IMG/VR virus record: IMGVR_UViG_3300025626_000015
Coordinates: 1-64,000 of that record
DNA length: 64,000 nt
DNA from: a virus
Direction: 5' to 3' (one strand)
Position numbers and translations under genes: made by a program. Below the pieces are notes generated by a model. The model was not told the DNA's origin, did not search any database, and was given only the letters and a program-made list of their open reading frames with translations. Shown in pieces: positions 56,166 to 64,000 of the stretch. How positions within the stretch are numbered: position 1 is the stretch's first letter; each line of letters begins with the position of its first letter.

Positions 56166-57827
56166 ATGGAAATTTCATCTTTATTAGAAGATAACAATCC
56201 TTCCCAAAGAAATGCAGCTAAAGCAACTGTTAATAAATGGGAAAGAACAGGACTCCTTGAAGGATTAAAAGGAGAAACTGAAAAAGCCGGAATGGCTCAG
56301 CTTCTAGAAAACCAGGCTAGACAACTTGTAAAAGAAGCGTCTGCAACTGGTACGACAGAAGGATCAGAAGAATGGGCTGGTGTAGCACTTCCATTGGTAA
56401 GAAGAATCTTTGCTGAATTTGCAGCAAAAGAATTTGTTTCTGTACAACCAATGAACTTGCCATCAGGACTAGTATTTTATTTGGATTTCAAATACGGTAC
56501 TGCACAACCAGGATTCGATGACGATAACGCAGACAGTTTAGCACAAACAGGTGATCCTTTTGGACCACAAAGTGCAGCTGATTCTATGTTTGGTATAACT
56601 ACTACCGAAAATGACCCATCAGGTGGTCTTTATGGTGCTGGTAGATTTGGATACTCAATCAATGAGATAGCAGTTACTGCTTCAGGTACTATTGGTACTG
56701 CAACATCATCATCTGTAAACTATGATTCTGCATATACTGATATATTAGCTGCCAACCCACATACGGTTGTTAGCATACCATTATCATCATTGTCTGGATC
56801 AGATACTACTGCAGTAAGATCATTTATTATTGCAACTGGTTCCGGTGGTACTGTTAATCAAGTAAGTGCATTTACAAAAGTAAACGCTGCTAAGACACAT
56901 GTTGAGTTTGTAATTACTGGTTCAAATAGCTTAAGTCCATCTGCTGGTGATTATATTGTAAAATATAGTGCTCAACCATCTGATATATCTAGAGGAGACT
57001 TTGAAGATTCAAATCCTTTCAAAGGTTCTGGTGCTGGTACAGGTATCAATAATGGTACTGATATTGACATTCCAGAAGTTAATTTAGAAATGCAATCAGA
57101 TCCTATAGTTGCTAAGACTAGAAAACTAAAGGCTGTTTGGACTCCTGAATTTGCTCAAGATTTAAATGCATACCATTCAATTGACGCTGAAGCTGAATTA
57201 ACTTCAATGTTAAGCGAATATGTATCAATGGAAATTGATCTTGAAATTTTAGATATGTTAATCAATGGTGCAGTAACAACTGAATATTGGTCAGCTGAAT
57301 CTAATCAATTCTTTTCTCCATCACAAAATAAATTTGTTGGAAAAGATGTAGCCGGTGGCGGATATTATAATACACAAGGAGAGTGGTTCCAAACTTTAGG
57401 AACTAAACTTCAAAAAGTATCTAACAAAATTCATCAAAAAACACTTAGAGGTGGTGCTAATTTCTTAGTTACTTCACCTGCTGTTGCAACTATCCTAGAA
57501 TCAATTCCTGGATTTGCTGCTGACACAGATGGTAACAAAATGGAATTTGCTGCTGGTGTTCAAAAAATTGGTGCAATCAATAATAGATACACAGTATATA
57601 AAAACCCTTACATGAAAGAGAACGTAATCCTTATGGGTTATAGAGGAGCACAATTCCTTGAAACTGGTGCAGTTTATTCACCATATGTTCCATTAATCAT
57701 GACTCCACTAGTATACGATCCTGTTAATTTCACCCCAAGAAAAGGTGTAATGACAAGATATGCTAAGAAAATGGTAAGACCAGAATTCTACGGTAAAGTA
57801 TATGTTGCTGGATTAAATTCTATTTAA
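56166..57827 (+). CDS. major capsid protein, gp23-like
   Basis: I start it at ATG 56166 (MEISSLLEDNNPSQRNAAKA). The ATG at 56118 lies in the end of the scaffold gene. 553 residues (T4 gp23: 521). The prohead-specific N-terminal region carries candidate protease sites (QLLE|N, LVKE|A), then EEWAGVALPLVRRIFAEFAA, VSVQPMNLPSGLVFYLDFKY and, late, KLQKVSNKIHQKTLRGGANF, ENVILMGYRGAQFLETGAVY, KKMVRPEFYGKVYVAGLNSI, all gp23-typical. It forms the hexamers of the shell. AAAAGGA precedes the start. Confident. Confidence 0.95.
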   Translation: MEISSLLEDNNPSQRNAAKATVNKWERTGLLEGLKGETEKAGMAQLLENQARQLVKEASATGTTEGSEEWAGVALPLVRRIFAEFAAKEFVSVQPMNLPSGLVFYLDFKYGTAQPGFDDDNADSLAQTGDPFGPQSAADSMFGITTTENDPSGGLYGAGRFGYSINEIAVTASGTIGTATSSSVNYDSAYTDILAANPHTVVSIPLSSLSGSDTTAVRSFIIATGSGGTVNQVSAFTKVNAAKTHVEFVITGSNSLSPSAGDYIVKYSAQPSDISRGDFEDSNPFKGSGAGTGINNGTDIDIPEVNLEMQSDPIVAKTRKLKAVWTPEFAQDLNAYHSIDAEAELTSMLSEYVSMEIDLEILDMLINGAVTTEYWSAESNQFFSPSQNKFVGKDVAGGGYYNTQGEWFQTLGTKLQKVSNKIHQKTLRGGANFLVTSPAVATILESIPGFAADTDGNKMEFAAGVQKIGAINNRYTVYKNPYMKENVILMGYRGAQFLETGAVYSPYVPLIMTPLVYDPVNFTPRKGVMTRYAKKMVRPEFYGKVYVAGLNSI

Positions 57828-57868
57828 TAGTTAAATAACTAATTAAATTTTATTTAAACTAATATCTG

Positions 57869-57897
57869 GAAGGGATGATTTATTTCATCCCTTTCTT
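57869..57897 (+). terminator. rho-independent terminator after the major capsid gene
   Basis: AAGGGATGA (57870-57878) pairs with TCATCCCTT (57885-57893) around a 6-base loop, then a T-rich tail. It ends the scaffold/capsid transcript. Confidence 0.85.
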
Positions 57898-57907
57898 ACT
57901 GTTTTGA

Positions 57908-57915
57908 TATTTATA
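57908..57915 (+). promoter_or_regulatory. TATTTATA element
   Basis: Exact copy 14 bases before the ATG at 57930. It begins the neck/tail-completion operon right after a terminator. Confidence 0.6.
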
Positions 57916-57929
57916 ATAAAAGAAGTACT

Positions 57930-58205
57930 ATGGCAGCCCCAAGAACAAAATATTCAATACAAGCAAGAATAAAATATAAAGGTAATTTAGTTGACGTTTT
58001 AGATAGAATACGAGCTATACGTATGGTATTAATGGTTCATATAGAACAAGATTTAGGCAAAGGATCTGAATTAATAACAATAAAAGTTTTATCTCCATAT
58101 TCAGCTAAAAAAACGTTTCAAGCAATTCAACAATTAAGTACAAGAAAAATTGAGACATTGGAACAAATGGCATTATTAAATAGTACACTAACAAAATTAC
58201 AATAA
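57930..58205 (+). CDS. small conserved protein between capsid and neck genes
   Basis: 91 residues: YSIQARIKYKGNLVDVLDRI, RAIRMVLMVHIEQDLGKGSE, LITIKVLSPYSAKKTFQAIQ, QLSTRKIETLEQMALLNSTL. The strand-helix-strand-strand-helix order suggests a ferredoxin-like fold. No T4 counterpart is recognised. It opens the gp13/gp14/gp15-like operon, so a role in neck or head completion is plausible. Confidence 0.6.
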   Translation: MAAPRTKYSIQARIKYKGNLVDVLDRIRAIRMVLMVHIEQDLGKGSELITIKVLSPYSAKKTFQAIQQLSTRKIETLEQMALLNSTLTKLQ

Positions 58206-58217
58206 GAAAGAATTATA

Positions 58218-59444
58218 ATGGCAGATTATAGTGTAAGTAAACCAATTTGGCCTGGAAGTTCATCTTTCACAACAGGATCAACACCATTTGGGTTTTTTGA
58301 TACAGATCCAATGTTCCAAACTCAAGCAGATAGTTTTGCAAATCACGCAGCACAAAACGTTGGATATCCAATTATGGATGTAGAACTACTAGATATAAAC
58401 TTTTATAATGCATTTGAATCATCTGTGATTGAATATTCAAATCAAGTTAATCAAGTTAATATTGCCAATAACTTATTAAACACATTAGGTATACAAACAG
58501 GATCTAATTTTTTAACAGATAACTCTTTTACTGACACATTAATAGGATCATCACTATCATATATTACAAAATTATCAAAAACATATGGTACGGAAGCTGA
58601 TTCTGGTGGTAATTTAAAATGGTATTCTGCTTCAATTGCAATTAAGCCAGGACAACAAACATATAGTATAAGAACAGCGGTATCAGAAAGTTTAGGAATT
58701 ATATTATCAAATACTAGTTCAATTGAAATTAAACGGGTTTTACATAATGTTCCTCCAGCTATTATAAGATATTTTGATCCATTTGTAGGAACAGGCTTAG
58801 GCTCTCAAAATTTAATGGATGCATTTGACTTTGGAGGATTTTCTCCGTCAGTTAATTTTATGATGATGCCATTACATCAAGATTTATTAAGAATACAAAC
58901 TATAGAATTTAATGATAGAATTAGAAAATCACATTTTTCTTTTGAAATACATGGTGATGATATAAGATTATATCCAACTCCTGGAACAACTGGAACTGCT
59001 GCAAGTCCATTTTATAAAAACGTTTGGTTTGAATTTTTATTTGAAGAAAAGAAAGCTGATGAAGCTATATTATTCGGTAATGCAGCTGCTATGACCGGAG
59101 CAGTATCAGACGGATCTAATATTCCATATACATATCAAAAATATTCTCAAATCAATGACGTAGGAAGATCATGGATATTTAGATATGGGTCTGCATTAGT
59201 GAAAGAAATGTTAGGATACGTACGAAGTAAATATTCTTCAGTACCAATTCCAAATTCAGAAGTAACATTAAACGGATCAGAATTAGTAACACAAGGTCAA
59301 TCTGAAAAAGACGCATTAATTACGCAATTACGAGAATTTCTAGACAAACTAACAAAGGAAAGTATGATGACACGACAACAAGCTGAAAATGATGCAATGA
59401 ATGAAGTTTTGTCAAAGATACCAACTAAAATATACGTAGGATAA
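58218..59444 (+). CDS. neck protein gp13-like
   Basis: 408 residues. Recognisable gp13 features are GYPIMDVELLDINFYNAFES and SVIEYSNQVNQVNIANNLLN near residue 50, a central region (FDPFVGTGLGSQNLMDAFDF, SFEIHGDDIRLYPTPGTTGT), and a C-terminal helical part (SWIFRYGSALVKEMLGYVRS, KDALITQLREFLDKLTKESM). In T4, gp13 and gp14 form the neck that joins head and tail and to which whiskers attach. The gp14-like gene follows 3 bases later. Confident. Confidence 0.8.
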   Translation: MADYSVSKPIWPGSSSFTTGSTPFGFFDTDPMFQTQADSFANHAAQNVGYPIMDVELLDINFYNAFESSVIEYSNQVNQVNIANNLLNTLGIQTGSNFLTDNSFTDTLIGSSLSYITKLSKTYGTEADSGGNLKWYSASIAIKPGQQTYSIRTAVSESLGIILSNTSSIEIKRVLHNVPPAIIRYFDPFVGTGLGSQNLMDAFDFGGFSPSVNFMMMPLHQDLLRIQTIEFNDRIRKSHFSFEIHGDDIRLYPTPGTTGTAASPFYKNVWFEFLFEEKKADEAILFGNAAAMTGAVSDGSNIPYTYQKYSQINDVGRSWIFRYGSALVKEMLGYVRSKYSSVPIPNSEVTLNGSELVTQGQSEKDALITQLREFLDKLTKESMMTRQQAENDAMNEVLSKIPTKIYVG

Positions 59445-59446
59445 AA

Positions 59447-59968
59447 ATGGCATTATTTGGTACTCAACGTGATGCAAAATTTTTAGCATCTATTAATGCA
59501 GAATTATTAAATGCAATAGTTGATACTGAAATAGAATTTTATAAATTAATAATCGAAGATTCAAATTCTAATATATACGGCGAATCAGTTAACAAAACAT
59601 ATTTTAATTATATATTAATTCCAGCTTTAATTACTAAAGAAGGAAAAACTTCTGAAATGGACGATTATGGTCACACATATACACGTACCGCTCAATTTGG
59701 AATATCTAGAGATATTTTAGAAAAAGCTTCATTTTATCCGGAAGTTGGAGATATTATCAAATGGGATAATGAATTTTATGAATTAGACAATGTAGATGCA
59801 AATCAATATTTCGCCGGCAAGAATCCTGACACATGGGCTAATGGTAATAAATTTGGATATAGCGTATCTGTTTTATGTGATGCTCACGTAACAAGACAAA
59901 CTCCAGCTAATATTAGAAAAATGAAATTTGGTGTAACAGATGATAAACAATCATATAAAGGATTTTAA
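59447..59968 (+). CDS. neck protein gp14-like
   Basis: 173 residues (T4 gp14: 256). The typical pattern is RDAKFLASINAELLNAIVDT, EIEFYKLIIEDSNSNIYGES, then KTYFNYILIPALI, TAQFGISRDILEKASFYPEV, GDIIKWDNEFYELDNVDANQ, ending in a beta domain. It partners gp13 in the neck. Its stop overlaps the next start by one base (TAATG). Confident. Confidence 0.8.
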   Translation: MALFGTQRDAKFLASINAELLNAIVDTEIEFYKLIIEDSNSNIYGESVNKTYFNYILIPALITKEGKTSEMDDYGHTYTRTAQFGISRDILEKASFYPEVGDIIKWDNEFYELDNVDANQYFAGKNPDTWANGNKFGYSVSVLCDAHVTRQTPANIRKMKFGVTDDKQSYKGF

Positions 59969-61203
59969 TGTCTAGATTTAAAAATTTTAATATAGATCGA
60001 AAACAAGACAAACCAGAATTGCGTAATTCTGAATCTGTTAGAGATGATCAAACATTTGATAGATCTTCACAAATTCGAAGAGATGATGATGTAATTAAAA
60101 CTCCTAGAAGAACCGTTTACAATATTGACTATGCATTAAAATGGTTTATAGAAAATTCAATACAACCTAAAATAACTGGAGCTGATAACAAATTAATTGA
60201 TGTTCCTGTAATTTATTCTAATGCAGAAAAGTGGGATAGTGTAAGAAGATTAGGTTATATACGAGATGAAAAAGGAATGTTACAATCTCCATTAATAATA
60301 TTAAAAAGAAATTCAATACAAGAAAGAGATCAATTAAAAAAGTTAGACGTTAATCGATTTGTACCTGGAAATAGTATTATATATAAACAACAATATAATT
60401 CTAGAAATCAATATATTGATCAAATATTCCCTATACCAGCTATACCAAAAGAAAATTCTGCAGAATTATATTCAGTCAATATACCGGAATATATTGATGT
60501 AGAATACGATCTTTTAATGTGGACTGATTTTACAACACAAATGAATGAATTAATAGAACAATTAATGCCATATGGCGGATTTGCATGGGGAAATGAATCT
60601 AATAAATATCGAACACATATAAGAAATTTAAGTTTCGAAACTGTAAATACAGTAGGAAATGATCGATTAGTTAGATGTACAGCTCCATTAACAGTTAATG
60701 GTACATTATTAGGAGAACAAGAATACAGATTATCAACAATACAAAAAAAATATTCTTTAAAACAATTAACATGGGATTTTGTAGTAGATGCAGATGAATT
60801 ATTTAATACAACCGATTTTGGCTCTTTATTACCAGCAGCTTCTCCCGAATTACCTGTTAGTTCACTAGTAAGAATAACAACCCCTGGAGGTGGCACTCCT
60901 ATAATAATAAACCCAGATCTTATGGAATATATAACAAAATTAAGAGAAGTAGTAGGCACTGCTCAAAACTCAACAACTGTCACTGTAAATGACACTGCAG
61001 GAACTAATCCATCAACATTAACAGTTGCTACAAAAGCAGAGTTTGATATTTATGTTAATGGTCAATATGTAGACAAAGCTTTATATACATGGACGCCGGC
61101 GTTAACTAGTCCACAAACAGTTGTTTTTAATACTGGTACAATGGGATATGATTTAGATACCGAAGATATAATTATAATAAATGGCAGATGGTCGTTAATT
61201 TAA
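59968..61203 (+). CDS. tail completion / sheath stabilizer, gp15-like
   Basis: 411 residues. The N-terminal half contains NIDYALKWFIENSIQPKITG, IDVPVIYSNAEKWDSVRRLG, YSVNIPEYIDVEYDLLMWTD and FTTQMNELIEQLMPYGGFAW, resembling T4 gp15 (FIRVPITYAS, YELSIFTRYEDDMFQIVEQI). In T4, gp15 caps tube and sheath and contacts the neck. It is longer than gp15 (272 aa) because of a C-terminal beta domain (TVTVNDTAGTNPSTLTVATK). Position after gp14 agrees with the T4 order. Moderately confident. Confidence 0.7.
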   Translation: MSRFKNFNIDRKQDKPELRNSESVRDDQTFDRSSQIRRDDDVIKTPRRTVYNIDYALKWFIENSIQPKITGADNKLIDVPVIYSNAEKWDSVRRLGYIRDEKGMLQSPLIILKRNSIQERDQLKKLDVNRFVPGNSIIYKQQYNSRNQYIDQIFPIPAIPKENSAELYSVNIPEYIDVEYDLLMWTDFTTQMNELIEQLMPYGGFAWGNESNKYRTHIRNLSFETVNTVGNDRLVRCTAPLTVNGTLLGEQEYRLSTIQKKYSLKQLTWDFVVDADELFNTTDFGSLLPAASPELPVSSLVRITTPGGGTPIIINPDLMEYITKLREVVGTAQNSTTVTVNDTAGTNPSTLTVATKAEFDIYVNGQYVDKALYTWTPALTSPQTVVFNTGTMGYDLDTEDIIIINGRWSLI

Positions 61204-61221
61204 TAATCAAGGAATACTAAA

Positions 61222-61446
61222 ATGGCAAGAAGAATTCGAGGAAAACAATTAGCAAAACATTTGGTATTAACAGGATCATTATCAATATCAGGTTCCGGAT
61301 CTACATTACCTAATTCAGCATCATTATCAATTGACGGGGGAGTAAACAGAAGTGATTCTGCAACAGATCAAATCTTAGGAAATTTTGATGCTGGAACGTT
61401 TCATGATGACCTACCGGCTTCTGGAAATAAACAAGTAATAATTTAA
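61222..61446 (+). CDS. small fibre-like structural protein
   Basis: 74 residues: basic N-terminus (MARRIRGKQLAKHLVLTGSL), then a Ser/Gly-rich strand region (SISGSGSTLPNSASLSIDGG) and a turn-rich end (GTFHDDLPASGNKQVII). The LTGSLSIS part matches the recurrent LTGSL unit in the tail fibre proteins of this window, so it looks like a stand-alone attachment piece of a fibre. AAGGA precedes the ATG. Possibly a whisker or fibre linker. Confidence 0.55.
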   Translation: MARRIRGKQLAKHLVLTGSLSISGSGSTLPNSASLSIDGGVNRSDSATDQILGNFDAGTFHDDLPASGNKQVII

Positions 61447-61467
61447 TAGTTTTTAATAATAGTTTTA

Positions 61468-61475
61468 TATTTATA
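61468..61475 (+). promoter_or_regulatory. TATTTATA element
   Basis: Exact copy 36 bases before the ATG at 61512. Confidence 0.55.
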
Positions 61476-61511
61476 TTAAATATTCAAAACACAACAAAAG
61501 GATTTTAATCA

Positions 61512-64000
61512 ATGTCTCAAATTATTCAGCATCGTAGAGGTAGTTTAGGTAATATCAAATCACTAAATACCAACGGCCCAATACATAGAGGTGAAATATT
61601 AGTAGCCACCGGATCTTTATATATATCTTCCGGATCATCTGACTCAGATAATTATCATTTATCCGCATCAATTTTCTTTGGAGGATCATTAACTCCTTCC
61701 GGAAATGAATACAAAGCATTAACACAAGTTATAAGTGGTTCTGGATTACCTTCTGTAACAACTGGAACATATGGAAGATCATTGGATGGTATTTTATATA
61801 TTAATACCGACGATAATAAATTATATAGATTAGTAGCTGAAGTAGATGCAAATCCTGCAACATCTGGAAACTTTACTGGATCTCATCAATTAATATCCGG
61901 AGGAGGCGGAGGCGGAGGATCTTCTGATTATCCTTCTATAGGAACACCAGATGATGGAACATATACTGATGGTGTATTTCCATTCACTTCTACCACGACA
62001 ATTGCAAATGCTATAGATCAAATAAATGAAGTATTAAAAGTAATTGCTCCATCTTCACCACCAAATTATCAAGGATTAAGTTTTGCTGCTAGTGGAACTA
62101 TCACCGGAAAATTATCTTTTGGTGATAATCATGCTATATCTGGTTACACAAATGTTGGAGACAATATTGGTCAAACATATGGTGGCTCTGATTATGCTAG
62201 TATTCAAACAGTTGTATTCGCAACGTCATCAGATGTACCATCTGTTGTTGCATCCGATAACACCGGTGGTTTTAAAGGAATATATGGAGATCCTAGTTCA
62301 ACTACAGGAACTGTTAATGATATTGCAACAAGATTAGGTAAAGGTAATCCTGCAGTAAGTGCTGGATCAAATGGATCATATGTTCAATATGCAGTAGGTG
62401 ATGGAAAAATTGGTGTTATGGCATTATATTTAAATGGAGCAAGATTTTTAACAGCTTCACTTTCTGGATCTGATGCAGCAGGTGTAGCTCAAATACAAGA
62501 TACAACTAGTAATGGTTCTAATTTAACATTATCAGCAACACAAAGTGTATTTTTTAGTGACGGAATAGCAAAACTAGAAGGAGCTGAATATAGAACATTT
62601 ACATATTCAATTGCCACTGCAGATATGAGAAATGGTCATAACTATCTAACTGTTAGACATGAATTAGCAGGAAGTACAAGAACAGCTACTAAACATGATT
62701 GGATTCATGACAATTTTTCAGGAACTATGGCTGCAACAGATAATGCAACTCATCCAATAACATCTTCATTGAGTGCAGCTCAAGGATTTGACACATCCAA
62801 AGTTCATTCTGTATCTGGAATTAAATTTTATACTCCAGGATTTGGAGCTAGTCTAGTTCAAGCATATACATCATCATTTACTGGAATATATCAAAATGTA
62901 TATCCATCAGCAACATCGGCTATTACAATGGGATCAAACAACATGACCATTGATTCTAGTACTAAAAAGATTGAAGGAAGTAAAATATCAACATTAACTG
63001 GAGCTTCTGCAAATAAATTTCCAGATTTAGATATAGCAAATCATCCAACTACCACAGAAGATAGTAACATGACAATGTCATTTGCAGCAACTGTCGATAT
63101 TACAGACACAGGCGTATTTCATGCACCAGGAAGTGGTACTACAAATGCTGCATGTTCATTTGGATTTAGTTCCGCAGTAACTCCATTGATGAGATCTGGT
63201 TTAAGTGCTCCATCGATTACAAATGAAAATAGATATTATTATAACTCAATTACATCTGGATCAACTAGCGAAGCTTATATTGAAACATTTAGAGGAGAAA
63301 TTTATAGACAAGCATATTCTGCTAATAGTATAGGATCAACATCTAATACATGGAATGGAACTACAGATTTATCTAATAGCACAGCAGGAGCGGTCCAAGC
63401 AGTACAATTTCAAACTAAACTAATAGATATAAAATCAGCTGGTAATAGTGGTGTTTTCACAACATTCCACGGTCCTTCTGGTCAACCAACATATTCTGCA
63501 GGTAATGTAGCTTCTGGAGACAGATCATATGTTAGATATTTTAAAGCTCCATTTGCATCTGGATATAAAGAATTTGCTATAGAATTTGTAGGCTCCGGAA
63601 AAATTGTTCCTGACGGATCATCATTATTTCAAGCCGATGATGAATATTTCAAAGTTCAAGTAATGAGAGGAACGACAGCTAATGGTGCTGGGGCTGGTGT
63701 AGCCAATGCATGGGCTGATCCAGTAGGAAATGGAACATTTTCTAGACTAAACACTTTAAATACTTCAAATCATTATGTACCATTAGCATCTTCAACTAGT
63801 AACATTAGTTATACTGAAAATGTTACTTTATCAGGAGGAACAACTGTACCAACCGGTGTTATTCCATGGAAAGACAACGCCGGCGGAGTTGTATCAGCTA
63901 ATGATATAATTGGTATTCATATTATATTGCCAGAAGGGTTTACCGGAAATATTGATGCTATAGCATTTAATTATACAAACGTTACATCAGGTAATGATGG
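61512..64000 (+). CDS. large fibre-like structural protein, 3' partial
   Basis: The frame opens at ATG 61512 (MSQIIQHRRGSLGNIKSLNT) and stays open for 829 codons to the window edge, so the gene is incomplete. The N-terminus (QHRRGSLGN, then HRGEILVATGSLYISSGSSD) resembles the attachment segment of phage fibre proteins with an R-G-T/S pattern. A Gly run (GGGGGGGSS, near residue 133) may be a hinge. The rest is Ser/Thr/Asn/Gly-rich beta structure. Likely a fibre, whisker or head decoration adhesin given its place after gp15. A 30-base AAAAGGA stretch precedes it. Confidence 0.65.
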   Translation, partial: MSQIIQHRRGSLGNIKSLNTNGPIHRGEILVATGSLYISSGSSDSDNYHLSASIFFGGSLTPSGNEYKALTQVISGSGLPSVTTGTYGRSLDGILYINTDDNKLYRLVAEVDANPATSGNFTGSHQLISGGGGGGGSSDYPSIGTPDDGTYTDGVFPFTSTTTIANAIDQINEVLKVIAPSSPPNYQGLSFAASGTITGKLSFGDNHAISGYTNVGDNIGQTYGGSDYASIQTVVFATSSDVPSVVASDNTGGFKGIYGDPSSTTGTVNDIATRLGKGNPAVSAGSNGSYVQYAVGDGKIGVMALYLNGARFLTASLSGSDAAGVAQIQDTTSNGSNLTLSATQSVFFSDGIAKLEGAEYRTFTYSIATADMRNGHNYLTVRHELAGSTRTATKHDWIHDNFSGTMAATDNATHPITSSLSAAQGFDTSKVHSVSGIKFYTPGFGASLVQAYTSSFTGIYQNVYPSATSAITMGSNNMTIDSSTKKIEGSKISTLTGASANKFPDLDIANHPTTTEDSNMTMSFAATVDITDTGVFHAPGSGTTNAACSFGFSSAVTPLMRSGLSAPSITNENRYYYNSITSGSTSEAYIETFRGEIYRQAYSANSIGSTSNTWNGTTDLSNSTAGAVQAVQFQTKLIDIKSAGNSGVFTTFHGPSGQPTYSAGNVASGDRSYVRYFKAPFASGYKEFAIEFVGSGKIVPDGSSLFQADDEYFKVQVMRGTTANGAGAGVANAWADPVGNGTFSRLNTLNTSNHYVPLASSTSNISYTENVTLSGGTTVPTGVIPWKDNAGGVVSANDIIGIHIILPEGFTGNIDAIAFNYTNVTSGND

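Noticed and set aside
60420-60959. 179-codon minus-strand frame
   Set aside because: It lies fully inside the gp15-like gene, whose protein is recognisable. No ribosome site or promoter on the minus strand.
3453-61475. Direct equation of TATTTATA with the T4 late promoter
   Set aside because: In T4 the sense-strand sequence is TATAAATA. Here the sense strand carries its reverse complement, so equality of function cannot be assumed. It is kept as an unassigned element.
62083-62337. 84-codon plus-strand frame inside the last gene
   Set aside because: Shadow of the long fibre-like frame that runs from 61512 to the end of the window.

Overview
The window is one continuous, almost entirely plus-strand block of a T4-like contractile-tailed phage genome (myovirus morphology). 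It is AT-rich and very tightly packed, with many start/stop overlaps of the ATGA or TAATG type. The virion genes resemble T4 gp5, gp6, gp13, gp14, gp15, gp17, gp20, gp21, gp22, gp23 and gp25. The host is probably a marine Bacteroidota (Flavobacteriia-like) bacterium. Evidence for that is a DUF4494-like protein, two histone H1/Hc1-like proteins, a Bacteroidota-type bS21 ribosomal protein, a primary-type sigma factor resembling Bacteroidota RpoD, and mostly weak or absent Shine-Dalgarno sites. No tRNA, CRISPR array, integrase or insertion sequence was seen.

Layout. 1-2.6 kb: sigma factor (5' end outside the window), AAA+ ATPase and small genes, driven by three similar sigma70-like promoters. 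2.6-2.9 kb: strong hairpin and G-rich non-coding island. 2.9-4.2 kb: lipoprotein-like and membrane proteins and a J-domain protein. 4.2-12 kb: a cluster of proteins that share a short N-terminal leader, MIKLKDILNE|Q or variants. The leader looks like a T4 internal-protein capsid-targeting sequence ending in a gp21-type (I/L)-x-E cleavage site. The bodies behind it are unrelated to one another and include a caspase/CHAT-like protein, a possible ADP-ribosyltransferase and a DUF5872-like basic protein. 12-19 kb: CAP-domain protein, H1-like protein, Hsp20, HD hydrolase, membrane proteins and a gp55-like late sigma factor. 19-34.7 kb: baseplate and tail (gp5-like spike, gp25, gp6, several large LamG/adhesin-like proteins). 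34.7-39.9 kb: a leader-bearing kinase-like protein, a T7-endonuclease-I-like resolvase, a DnaG-like primase and an SbcD-SbcC (gp47-gp46) fusion. 39.9-46 kb: tail fibre-like proteins and a nucleotidyltransferase/ligase-like fusion. 46-62 kb: head morphogenesis (terminase, portal, core proteins, protease, bS21, scaffold, major capsid), neck and tail completion. 61.5-64 kb: a large fibre-like gene running off the end.

How it fits together. The late sigma probably reads a repeated TATTTATA element found just upstream of most late operons. The scaffold (gp22-like) and protease (gp21-like) would package leader-bearing cargo proteins into the prohead and trim their leaders. The cargo would then enter the cell with the DNA, as T4 Alt and IPI-III do. 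This injected-effector set is the most interesting system in the window. The leaders, their positions and a duplicated leader cassette are seen directly. Encapsidation and the effector activities are inferences.
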